Shown: positions 34,091-43,144 of the stretch, one piece after another | How positions within the stretch are numbered: position 1 is the first letter of the stretch | Layout of the letters: each line of letters opens with the position of its first letter | Assembly (NCBI RefSeq): GCF_029813775.1 | Contig: NZ_JARVKW010000001.1 | Span: forward strand, 2,501 to 66,500 | Length of the DNA: 64,000 bases | Source: Streptomyces sp. DH24 | GTDB lineage: Bacteria > Actinomycetota > Actinomycetes > Streptomycetales > Streptomycetaceae | Direction: 5' to 3' | The notes under the pieces: generated by a model | What the model saw: only the letters and a program-made list of their open reading frames with translations | Told to the model about the DNA's origin: nothing | The model's database searches: none | Program-made: the position numbers and the translations under genes

Positions 34091-35098
34091 GTGAGCCTGA
34101 CAAGATCCACTCCGGAGGTGGCCGGCGCGGGCGGACCCGCGGCACGCGCCGGGGCGGGCCGCGCCGTCGCCGTCCTCGCGCTGGTGGCGCTGTCGGCACT
34201 GACGCCCCTGCTCGGCCCGTCCGCCGCGCTGCACGGCACCGGGGAGGCCGCCGCGCCCGGCTCGGGAGGCGTCGCCCTGCTGCGTACGGTGCTGTTCGCG
34301 GCGCTGGCCGTGCCGGTGGGCGAGCTGTTCGTGAACCGGCTGGCGCGCGCGGTGCCCGGTGCTCCCCCGGCGGCGCCGCGCAGTTGGGGGGTGGTCGCGG
34401 CGGGCGCCGGATTCGTCGCCGCGCTCGGCCTGGCCTCGGTGGTGTCCACCGGCAATCTCGTGCCGCACGACCTCGCGGACCTGGACGTCGGCGGTCTCCA
34501 CGCCTCGCGGGAGGGCAGGCTCGCGCTCCTGGAGGTCAACGCGTTCGTCGTGGCGGGACTGTGCGCGCACTCGCGCCGCCCGGCCACCCAGCTGTGGCCG
34601 CTGGCCGCCGTCGTCGTCGCGGAGGCGCTGCGCGCCCATCCGGCATCCGAGCACACTCCCCTGACCGGTGCCGCGCTGACCCTGGTGCACCTGACGTGCG
34701 CGGCGCTGTGGACGGGCGGCCTGCTGCACGCGCTGCGCACCCTGCGTCACTGGGGCACCCCGGGGCCGGGCGCCGCGCTGCTGGGTCTCTACGCGCGCGT
34801 GGCGGCGGTCCTGCTGGCGGCCGTCACGGCGACGGGCGTGTGGAGTTCACTGCGCCGGATGCCGCCCGAAACGATCCTGGATCAGCTGACGACGACGGCG
34901 TACGGGCGGGCCCTGCTCGCCAAGCTGCTGCTGGTGGCGGTGGTCGCGGGGCTAGCCCTGCGCGCGAGACTCCTGCTGCGCCGCGCGGCCGACCCGCTCA
35001 CGGCGTGCGCACCGGCACGCGCGGAGGTCGCCGTCCTGGCGCTGGTGGTCGCGCTGTCGGGCCTGCTGACGGCACTTCCGCTGCCGATCCGCTGGTGA
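34091..35098 (+). CDS. CopD-like copper-resistance membrane protein
   Basis: The protein has 335 residues with about eight hydrophobic segments. The second half matches the CopD domain: LVHLTCAALWTGGLLHALRT with the conserved histidine and Trp-Thr-Gly, YARVAAVLLAAVTATGV, and TTAYGRALLAKLLLV. Bacterial CopD proteins are inner-membrane proteins implicated in copper uptake with CopC; no CopC domain or gene is adjacent, so the role is tentative. GTG 34091 is preferred over a TTG at 34055; neither has a strong ribosome-binding site. The last codons lie inside the first unit of a downstream repeat. Confidence 0.82.
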   Translation: MSLTRSTPEVAGAGGPAARAGAGRAVAVLALVALSALTPLLGPSAALHGTGEAAAPGSGGVALLRTVLFAALAVPVGELFVNRLARAVPGAPPAAPRSWGVVAAGAGFVAALGLASVVSTGNLVPHDLADLDVGGLHASREGRLALLEVNAFVVAGLCAHSRRPATQLWPLAAVVVAEALRAHPASEHTPLTGAALTLVHLTCAALWTGGLLHALRTLRHWGTPGPGAALLGLYARVAAVLLAAVTATGVWSSLRRMPPETILDQLTTTAYGRALLAKLLLVAVVAGLALRARLLLRRAADPLTACAPARAEVAVLALVVALSGLLTALPLPIRW

Positions 35099-35400
35099 AC
35101 GCGGGGGGCATGGCGGGGCTGCCGCCCGACCCGCCGGTGCACACCGGCGTGTACGACCGCTGCCGATCCGCTGGTGAGCGCCGGGGTGCATGGCGGGGCT
35201 GCCGCCCGACCGCCGGAGAACACGAGGCGCGCGACCGGCCGCCGCCGATCCGCAGGCGATCTCCGAGGCGCACGACAGGGCCGCCGTCCTCCTCCCCCCG
35301 GCGAACACCGGCGTGCACGCCAGGCTGCCGCCGACCCGCCGGTGGACATCGAGGCGCACGACAGGGCCGCCGCCGATCCACACGCGAACGCCGATGGTGC
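35079..35400. repeat. Degenerate tandem repeats between the CopD-like and YhhN genes
   Basis: This gene-free stretch of 332 bp (35099-35430) is built from repeats. Two clear 79-bp units start at 35079 and 35158 with CCGCTGCCGATCCGCTGGTG; the first contains the CopD stop codon. Further on, GAGGCGCACGACAGGGCCGC occurs at 35265 and 35351, with a variant near 35223, and GCCGCCGATCC recurs. It ends just before the convergent YhhN stop. Confidence 0.8.
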
Positions 35401-35430
35401 CGAGGACTTCCGCCGGGCCGCTCCCGGTGC

Positions 35431-36098
35431 TCAGGGCGTCGCGCCGGACGTCGCCGGAGCCGGTCGGGGGCGCCGGGCGGCGAGCAGGGCGGCGGTGAGC
35501 AGGGACTGTGCCGCGACGTAGGTCAGCATGACCCAGAAGTCGGGGCGCGGGAGCTGCGGCCAGTCGGCGATGCCGGTCGCGATGAGCGTGTCGGAGAGCA
35601 GGAACAGTGCCCCGCCGAGCCCGGCGACGACCCCGATCCGGACGGCCGCCGTGCAGGCCATGGCCGTGAGCAGGGCGCTGTAGAGGGCGACGGGGACCCG
35701 GAGGCCGGCGGGCAGGTCCGGCCACAGCAGGGCGACGGTGCCGGCCAGGGCGACGGCGTAGCCGGGGACGAGGAGCCGGGCACGCGCGCGTAGGGGCGCC
35801 CCGGCGCGGACGTACGGCCCGAACAGGGCGAGGTAGCAGACGTGTCCGGCCGCGAAGCAGCCCATGCCGGCGAGGAAGGCGGCATCCGCGTCGAACAGCA
35901 GCAGGGTGTCGCCGGCCCAGCCGAAGAGGAGCGCGGCCACCAGCAGGCGGGGCGCGCCGGAGGCCGCGGCCCAGGCGGCCAGCAGCGGCATCAGCAGGGG
36001 CTTGGCGATCGTGTGGGCGGTGTCGTGGCCGGCGACGAGGGCGGTGAGGTCGACGGCGACGACGAGGGCGAATGTGGCGAGCAGAACGCGTGACGGGT

Positions 36099-36102
<4 letters not shown>
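35431..36102 (-). CDS. YhhN-family (lysoplasmalogenase-like) membrane protein
   Basis: The protein has 223 residues from GTG 36102, which overlaps the stop of the upstream desaturase-like gene (GTGA). About eight hydrophobic helices carry the family features LLFGWAGDTLLLFDADAAFL and GMGCFAAGHVCYL, with conserved Asp and His. The family includes mammalian TMEM86B lysoplasmalogenase, which hydrolyses vinyl-ether lysophospholipids. Bacterial substrates are unknown. Co-translation with a fatty-acid hydroxylase-type enzyme suggests a lipid-modification pair. Confidence 0.88.
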
Positions 36103-36968
<866 letters not shown>

Positions 36969-37311
36969 GAGTGCACCGTAGGACCGCGGGGCGGGCCACG
37001 GCCAGGGGTTGTTACCGACAAGTATTACCTCGGGTACGCGCTTACTTGTTGGCGATCTCCGCCAATGGACACCTCGGACCGGTGAGCGAACGCCTTGCCG
37101 GAACGCCCCGGACGCCCGCCGGACGCCCGCCGCGCGTCGGACGCCCGCCGCGCCCAGCAGCGACCCGGCGAGGCGGGTCACGCCCCCGGCTCCGGCACCG
37201 CGGGCGGGCGAACCCTCCGTCACTTGTGGTGTGGTTCCGGGCATGTGACGCCGGGTTCGGTGTGCCCCTCCCGGCCCGCGCTGTCAGTCGCGGCCCGTAT
37301 CCTCAGGGACC
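36969..37311. promoter_or_regulatory. Divergent intergenic region with inverted and tandem repeats
   Basis: This 343-bp gap between the desaturase-like gene and the exonuclease gene has an AT-richer island at 37009-37050. It contains the inverted repeat ACAAGTA (37018-37024) / TACTTGT (37043-37049) and three TTAC words, a candidate operator/promoter for the desaturase-YhhN operon. At 37109-37150, CGGACGCCCGCC is repeated three times. No gene is seen. Confidence 0.45.
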
Positions 37312-38298
37312 ATGCTCGAAGACCGCATGACGACCGCAGCGTCCCCGGCTGCGTGGCCGGCCGCGTATCCCCAGGGATACGCGGTCGTTGACGTGGAGAC
37401 CACCGGCCTCGCACGGGACGACCGGATACTCTCCGCGGCCGTCTACCGGCTGGACGCGCGCGGTGAGGTCGAGGACCACTGGTACACGCTGGTCAACCCG
37501 GAGCGCGACCCGGGCCCGGTGTGGATCCACGGTCTGACGAGCGACGTGCTCGAAGGCGCGCCCCTCTTCCGCGACGTCGCCGAGGAGTTCACGGACCGGC
37601 TGCGCGACCGGGTGCTCGTCGCGCACAACGCCGTCTTCGACTGGCAGATGATCGCGCGTGAGTACGCGCGCGCGGAGCGCGAGGCGCCGGTGCGGCAGCG
37701 GCTGTGCACCATCGCGCTGTCGAAGGAACTCGGCCTGCCGCTGCCCAACCACAAGCTGGAGTCGCTCGCCGCCCACTTCGGCGTGGTGCAGCAGCGCGCC
37801 CACCACGCGCTGGACGACGCGCGCGTGCTGGCGGAGGCGTTCCGGCCCAGCCTGCACGCCGCCGCGGCGGGCGGTCTGCGGCTGCCGCTGCACGAGTGCC
37901 GGCCGCTGACCGAGTGGTCGGACCGGCCCACGCCGCGCATCGGACAGCAGGGTGGCCCCGGCGGCTACCGGGCGACCAGTTGGCGCCCCTCCCGCCGAAG
38001 GCCCGCCTGCCCCTATCCCAACCCGGGCCGCTACGAAGAGGGCAGGCCCCTCAAGCAGGGAATGCGCGTGGCGTTCTCCGGGGACACCTCCGTCGACCGC
38101 GAGCTGCTGGAGGACCGGGCGACCGAGGCCGGGCTGCACGTCGCGTCGAGCCTGTCCCGGCTGACCAGCCTCCTCGTCACGAACGACCCGGACTCGGGCA
38201 CCTCGAAGGTCGTCAAGGCCCGGCAGTACGGCACACCGGTGGTCGACGAGGCGGCCTTCGGACAACTGCTGCGGGACGTCGAACCCGCGGACGGGTGA
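37312..38298 (+). CDS. DEDDh 3'-5' exonuclease with C-terminal BRCT domain
   Basis: This 328-residue protein has an N-terminal RNase T/DnaQ-type exonuclease domain (~20-190) with Exo I VVDVETTGL, Exo II VAHNAVFDWQMI and Exo III HHALDDARVLAE, so all DEDDh acidic and histidine residues are present. A linker leads to a BRCT domain (~240-325, GMRVAFSGDTSVDREL...VASSLSRLTSLLVTND). The fusion suggests DNA repair or processing at nicks, like a proofreading-type nuclease. ATG 37312 follows AGGGACC; ATG 37327 is an alternative. Confidence 0.92.
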   Translation: MLEDRMTTAASPAAWPAAYPQGYAVVDVETTGLARDDRILSAAVYRLDARGEVEDHWYTLVNPERDPGPVWIHGLTSDVLEGAPLFRDVAEEFTDRLRDRVLVAHNAVFDWQMIAREYARAEREAPVRQRLCTIALSKELGLPLPNHKLESLAAHFGVVQQRAHHALDDARVLAEAFRPSLHAAAAGGLRLPLHECRPLTEWSDRPTPRIGQQGGPGGYRATSWRPSRRRPACPYPNPGRYEEGRPLKQGMRVAFSGDTSVDRELLEDRATEAGLHVASSLSRLTSLLVTNDPDSGTSKVVKARQYGTPVVDEAAFGQLLRDVEPADG

Positions 38299-38378
38299 CC
38301 CGTACGGACGGGTGATTGCCGGGCGACTCGCCCGGCGCCCGCTCGCCCGCGCGGCGCCGAGCGCCCACGCTGTGGCGC

Positions 38379-38612
38379 ATGGCACGTTGCGAGGTCTGCG
38401 GAAACGACTACGGCATGACGTTCGAGGTGCACGCGCAGGGCGCCGTCCACGTCTTCGACTGCTTCTCCTGCGCCATCCACCGCATGGCGCCCATCTGCGA
38501 GCACTGTCGCGTCCAGATCATCGGGCAGGGCGTCGAGGTCGAGGGCCACTGGTACTGCGGCGCCCACTGCGCCCGAGCCGAGGGGAAGGCGGGCATCGTC
38601 GACAAGGTCTGA
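38379..38612 (+). CDS. Small zinc-ribbon-like protein, unknown function
   Basis: The protein has 77 residues from ATG 38379 (MARCEVCGNDYGMTFEV). Four cysteine pairs, CEVC (4-7), CFSC (~28-31), CEHC (~40-43) and CGAHC (~60-64), indicate at least two zinc sites. It resembles small LIM/zinc-ribbon proteins of actinobacteria. The function is unknown. It sits between the exonuclease and SURF1 genes. Confidence 0.82.
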   Translation: MARCEVCGNDYGMTFEVHAQGAVHVFDCFSCAIHRMAPICEHCRVQIIGQGVEVEGHWYCGAHCARAEGKAGIVDKV

Positions 38613-38633
38613 AGCAGTACCCGGCGCGAAAGA

Positions 38634-38662
38634 CCCCACGACCGAGTTGTACGGTCGTGGGG
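38634..38662 (+). promoter_or_regulatory. Perfect hairpin running into the SURF1 start codon
   Basis: CCCCACGACCG (38634-38644) and CGGTCGTGGGG (38652-38662) form an 11-bp stem with loop AGTTGTA. The final G of the 3' arm is the first base of the GTG start at 38662. It may be the terminator of the zinc-ribbon gene or a structure controlling SURF1 initiation. Confidence 0.75.
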
Positions 38663-39465
38663 TGTACCGCTTCCTGTTGTCCCGGCAGTGGGTGATCCTC
38701 ACGCTGGTCGCCCTCCTCCTCATCCCCACGATGATCAGGCTGGGCATCTGGCAGATGCACCGCTACGAGCAGCGCACCGACCGGAACCAGCTGGTCTCCG
38801 ACGCCCTGGCCGCCGACCCGGTGCCCGTGGAACAGCTCACCGCCCCCCACGACGCCGTCACCACCGGCGAGCGGTACCGCACCGTGACCGCCAGGGGACA
38901 CTTCGACACCGACGACGAGGTCGTCGTCCGCCGCCGCACCAACTCCGACGAAGAGGTCGGCTACCACGTCCTGACCCCGTTCGTCCTGGCGGACGGCAAG
39001 ATCCTGCTGGTCAACCGCGGCTGGATCCCCGCCGACGGCCCGAGCCAGACCGACTTCCCCACCGTCCCCGCACCGCCGCGCGGCGAGATCACCGTCACCG
39101 GGCGGCTGATGCCGGACGAGACGACCGAGGCGAGCGGCATCAAGGACCTCAAGGGCCTGCCGGACCGGCAGATCATGCTCATCAACAGCGAGCAGGAGGC
39201 CCGGCGCCTCGACGCCCCGGTGCTGGGCGGCTACATCGTGCAGACCGCGCCCGAGCCGAAGGGCGGCACCCCGGAACCGATCGGCGAGCCCGGCCGCGAG
39301 AACGCCGCGCTGAACTACGCGTACGCCGTCCAGTGGTGGCTGTTCGCCGCGGGCGTCCCGGTCGGCTGGTTCGTCCTGGTCCGCCGCGAGATGCGCGAGC
39401 GCGCCGAGGCGGCGGCCAAGAGCGGCACGGACGAGGCCACGGACGCGGAACACGCCGCGGTGTGA
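38662..39465 (+). CDS. SURF1-family cytochrome oxidase biogenesis protein
   Basis: The protein has 267 residues with an N-terminal transmembrane helix (WVILTLVALLLIPTMIRLGIW; about residues 10-30) and a second near the C-terminus (WWLFAAGVPVGWFVLV). Between them lies an extracytoplasmic domain with family blocks GIWQMHRYEQR, RRRTNSDEEVGYHVLTPF and LLVNRGWIP. SURF1/Shy1 proteins help insert heme into cytochrome c oxidase. GTG 38662 is preferred; a TTG at 38647 inside the hairpin loop is an alternative. No clear Shine-Dalgarno site is present. Confidence 0.9.
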   Translation: MYRFLLSRQWVILTLVALLLIPTMIRLGIWQMHRYEQRTDRNQLVSDALAADPVPVEQLTAPHDAVTTGERYRTVTARGHFDTDDEVVVRRRTNSDEEVGYHVLTPFVLADGKILLVNRGWIPADGPSQTDFPTVPAPPRGEITVTGRLMPDETTEASGIKDLKGLPDRQIMLINSEQEARRLDAPVLGGYIVQTAPEPKGGTPEPIGEPGRENAALNYAYAVQWWLFAAGVPVGWFVLVRREMRERAEAAAKSGTDEATDAEHAAV

Positions 39466-39576
39466 CCGACGGCCACCGCCGGACGACCGCCCCGGTGTAA
39501 CCGACGTCACAGTCCTCGCGTCACCCGCCCGGCCCGGTGCTGATTGCGGCACAGGTCCGCCGGGCACCCGCACTTG

Positions 39577-41361
39577 GTGCACCCCCACATCGAGGACTAC
39601 GCACTCATCGGCGACGAACAGACCGCCGCGCTCGTCGGCCAGGACGGCTCGGTCGACTGGCTGTGCCTGCCCCGCTTCGACTCGGCCGCCTGCTTCGCGA
39701 AGCTCCTCGGCGACGAGGACAACGGACACTGGCGCATCGCCCCCGAGGGCGCGGAGCTGTGCACCCGCCGCGCCTACCGCCGCGACACCCTGGTCCTGGA
39801 CACCGAGTGGGACACCCCGCAGGGCAGCGTGCGCGTCACCGACCTGATGCCGCAGCGCGACCGCGCACCCGACCTCGTCCGCGTCGTCGAGGGTCTCAGC
39901 GGCGAGGTCACCGTGCACAGCGTCCTGCGGTTGCGCTTCGACTACGGCTCGATCGTGCCGTGGGTGCGCCGCGTGGACGGCCACCGGGTGGCCGTCGCCG
40001 GCCCGGACTCGGCGTGGCTGCGCGCCGAGCCCGAGGTGCCCACCTGGGGCGAGGAGTTCGGCACGCACTCGGAGTTCACCGTCGCCGCCGGCGAGAAGGT
40101 CGCGTTCGTCCTCACCTGGCACCCCTCGCACGAGCCGCGCCCCCCGCTGGTCGACCCGTACGAGTCGCTGGAGCACAGCGTCGCCGACTGGCGGGCGTGG
40201 GCGGCACGGTGCCGCTACGACGGGCCGCACCGGGACGCCGTCATCCGTTCCCTGATCACGCTGAAGGCACTGACGTACGCGCCGACCGGCGGCATCGTCG
40301 CCGCGCCCACCACCTCCCTGCCCGAGGAACTGGGCGGCGTGCGCAACTGGGACTACCGGTACTGCTGGCTGCGCGACGCGACCCTCACCCTGGGCGCGCT
40401 GGTGTCGGCCGGCTACCAGGAAGAGGCCGAGGCATGGCGGAACTGGCTGCTGCGCGCCGTCGCCGGCTCCCCCAGGGACCTCCAGATCATGTACGGGCTG
40501 GCGGGTGAGCGACGGCTGCCGGAGTTCGAACTGCCGTGGCTGTCCGGCTTCGCCGAGTCGACGCCCGTCCGGATCGGCAACGACGCCGTGAACCAGCTGC
40601 AGCTCGACGTGTACGGCGAGGTCATGGACTCCCTGGCGCTGGGCCGCCGTTCGGGGCTGTCCGCCAAGCCTGACGTGTGGGCGGTGCAGCGGGCGATGAT
40701 GGACTTCCTGCGCACGGCGTGGCGGCAGCCCGACGAGGGGCTGTGGGAGGTGCGCGGCGGCCGCCGGCAGTTCGTGCACTCCAAGGTGATGGTATGGGTG
40801 GCCGCCGACCGGGCGGTGCGCGCGCTGGAGGAGCACCCGGAGCTGCCCGGCGACCTGGACGGCTGGCGGGCGATGCGCGACGAGGTGCACCGCGAGGTCT
40901 GCGAGCGGGGCTACGACCCGGAACGCAACACCTTCACGCAGTCCTACGGTTCGCGCGAACTGGACGCCGCGCTGCTGCTGATCCCGCGCGTGGGCTTCCT
41001 GCCGCCCGACGACCCCCGGGTGCTGGGCACCATCGAGGCGATCCGCGAGGACCTCGGCCACCACGGCTTCCTGCACCGGTACACCGCCGACGAGACGGTC
41101 GTGGACGGCCTGCCCGGCGGCGAGGGCACCTTCCTCGTCTGCTCCTTCTGGCTCGCCGACGCGCTGCACGCCACGGGCCGCACCAAGGAGGCCCGCGAGC
41201 TGTTCGAGCGGCTGGTGGAGCTCACCAACGACGTCGGTCTGCTGGCCGAGGAGTACGACCCGGTGGCCGGCCACCAGCTCGGCAACTTCCCGCAGGCGTT
41301 CAGTCACATCGGACTGGTGCACACCGCCCTCGCCCTGTACGGGGAGGACGGGGCAGGATAG
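39577..41361 (+). CDS. Glycoside hydrolase family 15 protein (glucoamylase/trehalase-like)
   Basis: The protein has about 594 residues. It shows an N-terminal beta domain (IEDYALIGDEQTAALVGQDG, SVDWLCLPRFDSAACFA) and the (alpha/alpha)6 barrel motif GGVRNWDYRYCWLRDATLTL with the conserved substrate-contacting Trp-Arg-Asp, then EELRLPEFELPW-like and GLLAEEYDPVAGHQLGNFPQ, where a catalytic glutamate is expected. Actinobacterial members hydrolyse trehalose or alpha-glucans. There is no signal peptide. The start is uncertain: GTG 39577 is chosen because homology begins at HPHIEDYA; TTG 39544 is possible. Confidence 0.9.
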   Translation: MHPHIEDYALIGDEQTAALVGQDGSVDWLCLPRFDSAACFAKLLGDEDNGHWRIAPEGAELCTRRAYRRDTLVLDTEWDTPQGSVRVTDLMPQRDRAPDLVRVVEGLSGEVTVHSVLRLRFDYGSIVPWVRRVDGHRVAVAGPDSAWLRAEPEVPTWGEEFGTHSEFTVAAGEKVAFVLTWHPSHEPRPPLVDPYESLEHSVADWRAWAARCRYDGPHRDAVIRSLITLKALTYAPTGGIVAAPTTSLPEELGGVRNWDYRYCWLRDATLTLGALVSAGYQEEAEAWRNWLLRAVAGSPRDLQIMYGLAGERRLPEFELPWLSGFAESTPVRIGNDAVNQLQLDVYGEVMDSLALGRRSGLSAKPDVWAVQRAMMDFLRTAWRQPDEGLWEVRGGRRQFVHSKVMVWVAADRAVRALEEHPELPGDLDGWRAMRDEVHREVCERGYDPERNTFTQSYGSRELDAALLLIPRVGFLPPDDPRVLGTIEAIREDLGHHGFLHRYTADETVVDGLPGGEGTFLVCSFWLADALHATGRTKEARELFERLVELTNDVGLLAEEYDPVAGHQLGNFPQAFSHIGLVHTALALYGEDGAG

Positions 41362-41366
41362 GGGCC

Positions 41367-42122
41367 ATGGATCTTGGACTGAAGGACCGGGTGTACGTCG
41401 TCACCGGGGCCACCCGGGGCCTCGGCAACGCCGCCGCGCGCGAGCTCGTCGCCGACGGCGCGAAGGTGGTCGTCACGGGGCGGGACGAGAAGACCGTGGC
41501 CGAAGCCGCCGCCGCGCTCGGCCCCGACGCGGTGGGTGTCGCCGCGGACAACGCCGACCCGCGGGTGGCCGAGCGGCTGATCGCCGCCGCCCGTGAGCAC
41601 TTCGGCGGCTTCCACGGTGTCCTCGTCAGCGTGGGCGGGCCGCCGCCGGGGTTCGTCGCGGACACCACGGACGAGCAGTGGCAGGCGGCGTTCGAGTCGG
41701 TGTTCCTCGGGGCGGTGCGGCTCGCGAGGACGGCCGCGACGGAGCTGGACGAGGGCGGCGTCATCGGGTTCGTGCTGTCCGGCTCGGTGCACGAGCCGAT
41801 CCCGGGCCTGACCATCTCCAACGGGCTGCGCCCCGGCCTCGCCGGTTTCGCGAAGTCCCTCGCCGACGAGCTGGGCCCGCGCGGCATCCGCGTCGTCGGC
41901 CTGCTGCCGGGCCGCATCGACACCGACCGGGTGCGGGAACTGGACGCGCTGTCCGCCGACCCGCAGGCGACCCGCACGGCCGCCGAGTCGCGCATCCCGC
42001 TGCGGCGGTACGGCGCCCCGCAGGAGTTCGGCCGCGCGGCGGCATTCCTGCTCTCCCCGGCGGCCTCGTACCTGACGGGCATCATGCTGCCGGTGGACGG
42101 CGGGGTACGGCACGGATTCTGA
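41367..42122 (+). CDS. SDR-family protein lacking the canonical Tyr-x3-Lys
   Basis: This 251-residue Rossmann protein has the cofactor loop TGATRGLGNAAAREL, NADPRVAERL and the SDR C-terminus SYLTGIMLPVDGGVRHGF. At the catalytic position, where YxxSK is normal, it reads LTISNGLRPGLAGFAKSL, so the Tyr and Lys appear replaced by Asn and Arg. NADP binding is likely; classical reductase chemistry is doubtful or altered. The start lies 5 bp after the GH15 stop, so the two are co-transcribed. Its last 16 codons form the first part of a ~100-bp tandem array. Confidence 0.85.
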   Translation: MDLGLKDRVYVVTGATRGLGNAAARELVADGAKVVVTGRDEKTVAEAAAALGPDAVGVAADNADPRVAERLIAAAREHFGGFHGVLVSVGGPPPGFVADTTDEQWQAAFESVFLGAVRLARTAATELDEGGVIGFVLSGSVHEPIPGLTISNGLRPGLAGFAKSLADELGPRGIRVVGLLPGRIDTDRVRELDALSADPQATRTAAESRIPLRRYGAPQEFGRAAAFLLSPAASYLTGIMLPVDGGVRHGF

Positions 42123-42580
42123 ACGCCGGTCCCCTGCCGCCCGGCGTGAGCCGACGGGTGGGGCGGGGTGCCTGACGGGCATCGAACTGCCGGGACGGCG
42201 CGGCGTACGGCACGAATCCTGACCGCCGGGGCCATGCCGCCCGCCCGGCGTCAGCCGACGGGTGGGGCGCCGTGCCGGACGGGCACCGAGTTGCCGGGGA
42301 CGGCGGTGGCGGGAGGCACCAATCCTCACCGCCGGGGCCATGCCGCCCGGCAAGCCGACGGGTAGGGCGCCGTGCCGGACGGGCACCGAGCCGCCGGGAA
42401 CGGCGGTGGCGGGAGGCACCAATCCTGCCCCGGGGCCAGTCGCTCTGCGTCAGCCGACCCATACGGCCCGGTATCTGACGGGCACCAAGCTGCCGGGGGG
42501 ACGGCGCGCGGCGCGTACGGCACGAACCCTGGCCGCCGCGCCCGTGCCGCCCGGCGTCAGCCCACCCGTTCGGCGCGGTG
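42071..42580. repeat. Five-unit ~100-bp degenerate tandem array linking two convergent gene ends
   Basis: Units start at 42071, 42171, 42275, 42375 and 42474 (lengths 100, 104, 100, 99, 107). Each begins (C/T)C(T/G)GACGGGCA and usually continues with CTGCCGG, then CGTACGGCACGAATCCTGA- and TGCCGCCCGGCGTCAGCCGA-like blocks. Unit 1 encodes the C-terminus and stop of the SDR. The last unit includes the stop of the convergent AmaP-like gene. The 434-bp gap 42123-42556 contains nothing else. Confidence 0.9.
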
Positions 42581-43144
42581 TCTGGCGCCCTTGAGCCGTA
42601 CCTCGGCCGGCAGGGACGCCAGGCCCGCCGAGTCGCGGGCGTGGGCGAGGGCCCCGGTCGTCAGCCGGTGCAGCGCGGTGCCCGGGGCGACGTGCGGCGC
42701 CAGCAGCAGCCGGACCCGGGCCGAGGGCGCGCTGCGACGGCCGGTCAGGGCGACATCCGCGCGTTCGACGCCGTCCATGGCGCCCGCGTCCTGCGCGACG
42801 ACGCCCTCCAGGGCGCGCCCGCGCAGCAGGGCGCCCTCGCCGTCGCCCGTGTCGACCAGCACCTCGGCCAGGCGCCGCCGGCGCAGCACCGCGAGCAGCC
42901 ACCACAGGGCCAGCAGCACCAGGACGGCGAGCGCGGCGAGGACGGCCGGCCACCACCAGCCGGCGTCCCGCCAGCGGGTCCGCTCGGCCGCGTTCAGCAG
43001 GACGTCGTGGCGCCCGTGGTGGATCCACCACGACGGCGCCGGCGCGCCCAGCCCGATGGCCAGCACGGAGCCGCCGACGGCGAGCAGGACGAGTCCCAGC
43101 AGGCCCAGCAGCACACGGTTGACGGTCCTGAGCACGGCCCTCAC
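42557..43144 (-). CDS. AmaP-like membrane protein of the Asp23 operon
   Basis: The protein has 195 residues from GTG 43144, overlapping the upstream stop (GTGA). Two hydrophobic helices (LRTVNRVLLGLLGLVLLAVG and WWWPAVLAALAVLVLLALWW) bracket an extracytoplasmic loop containing WWIHHGRHDVLL, followed by a C-terminal soluble domain (~110-195). This is the alkaline-shock membrane anchor protein (AmaP) layout. The C-terminal domain has the alternating strand/helix pattern of an Asp23 module (GVERADVALTGRR...ARVRLLLAPHV). It would anchor Asp23-type partners at the membrane. Confidence 0.8.
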   Translation of the reverse strand: MRAVLRTVNRVLLGLLGLVLLAVGGSVLAIGLGAPAPSWWIHHGRHDVLLNAAERTRWRDAGWWWPAVLAALAVLVLLALWWLLAVLRRRRLAEVLVDTGDGEGALLRGRALEGVVAQDAGAMDGVERADVALTGRRSAPSARVRLLLAPHVAPGTALHRLTTGALAHARDSAGLASLPAEVRLKGARHRAERVG

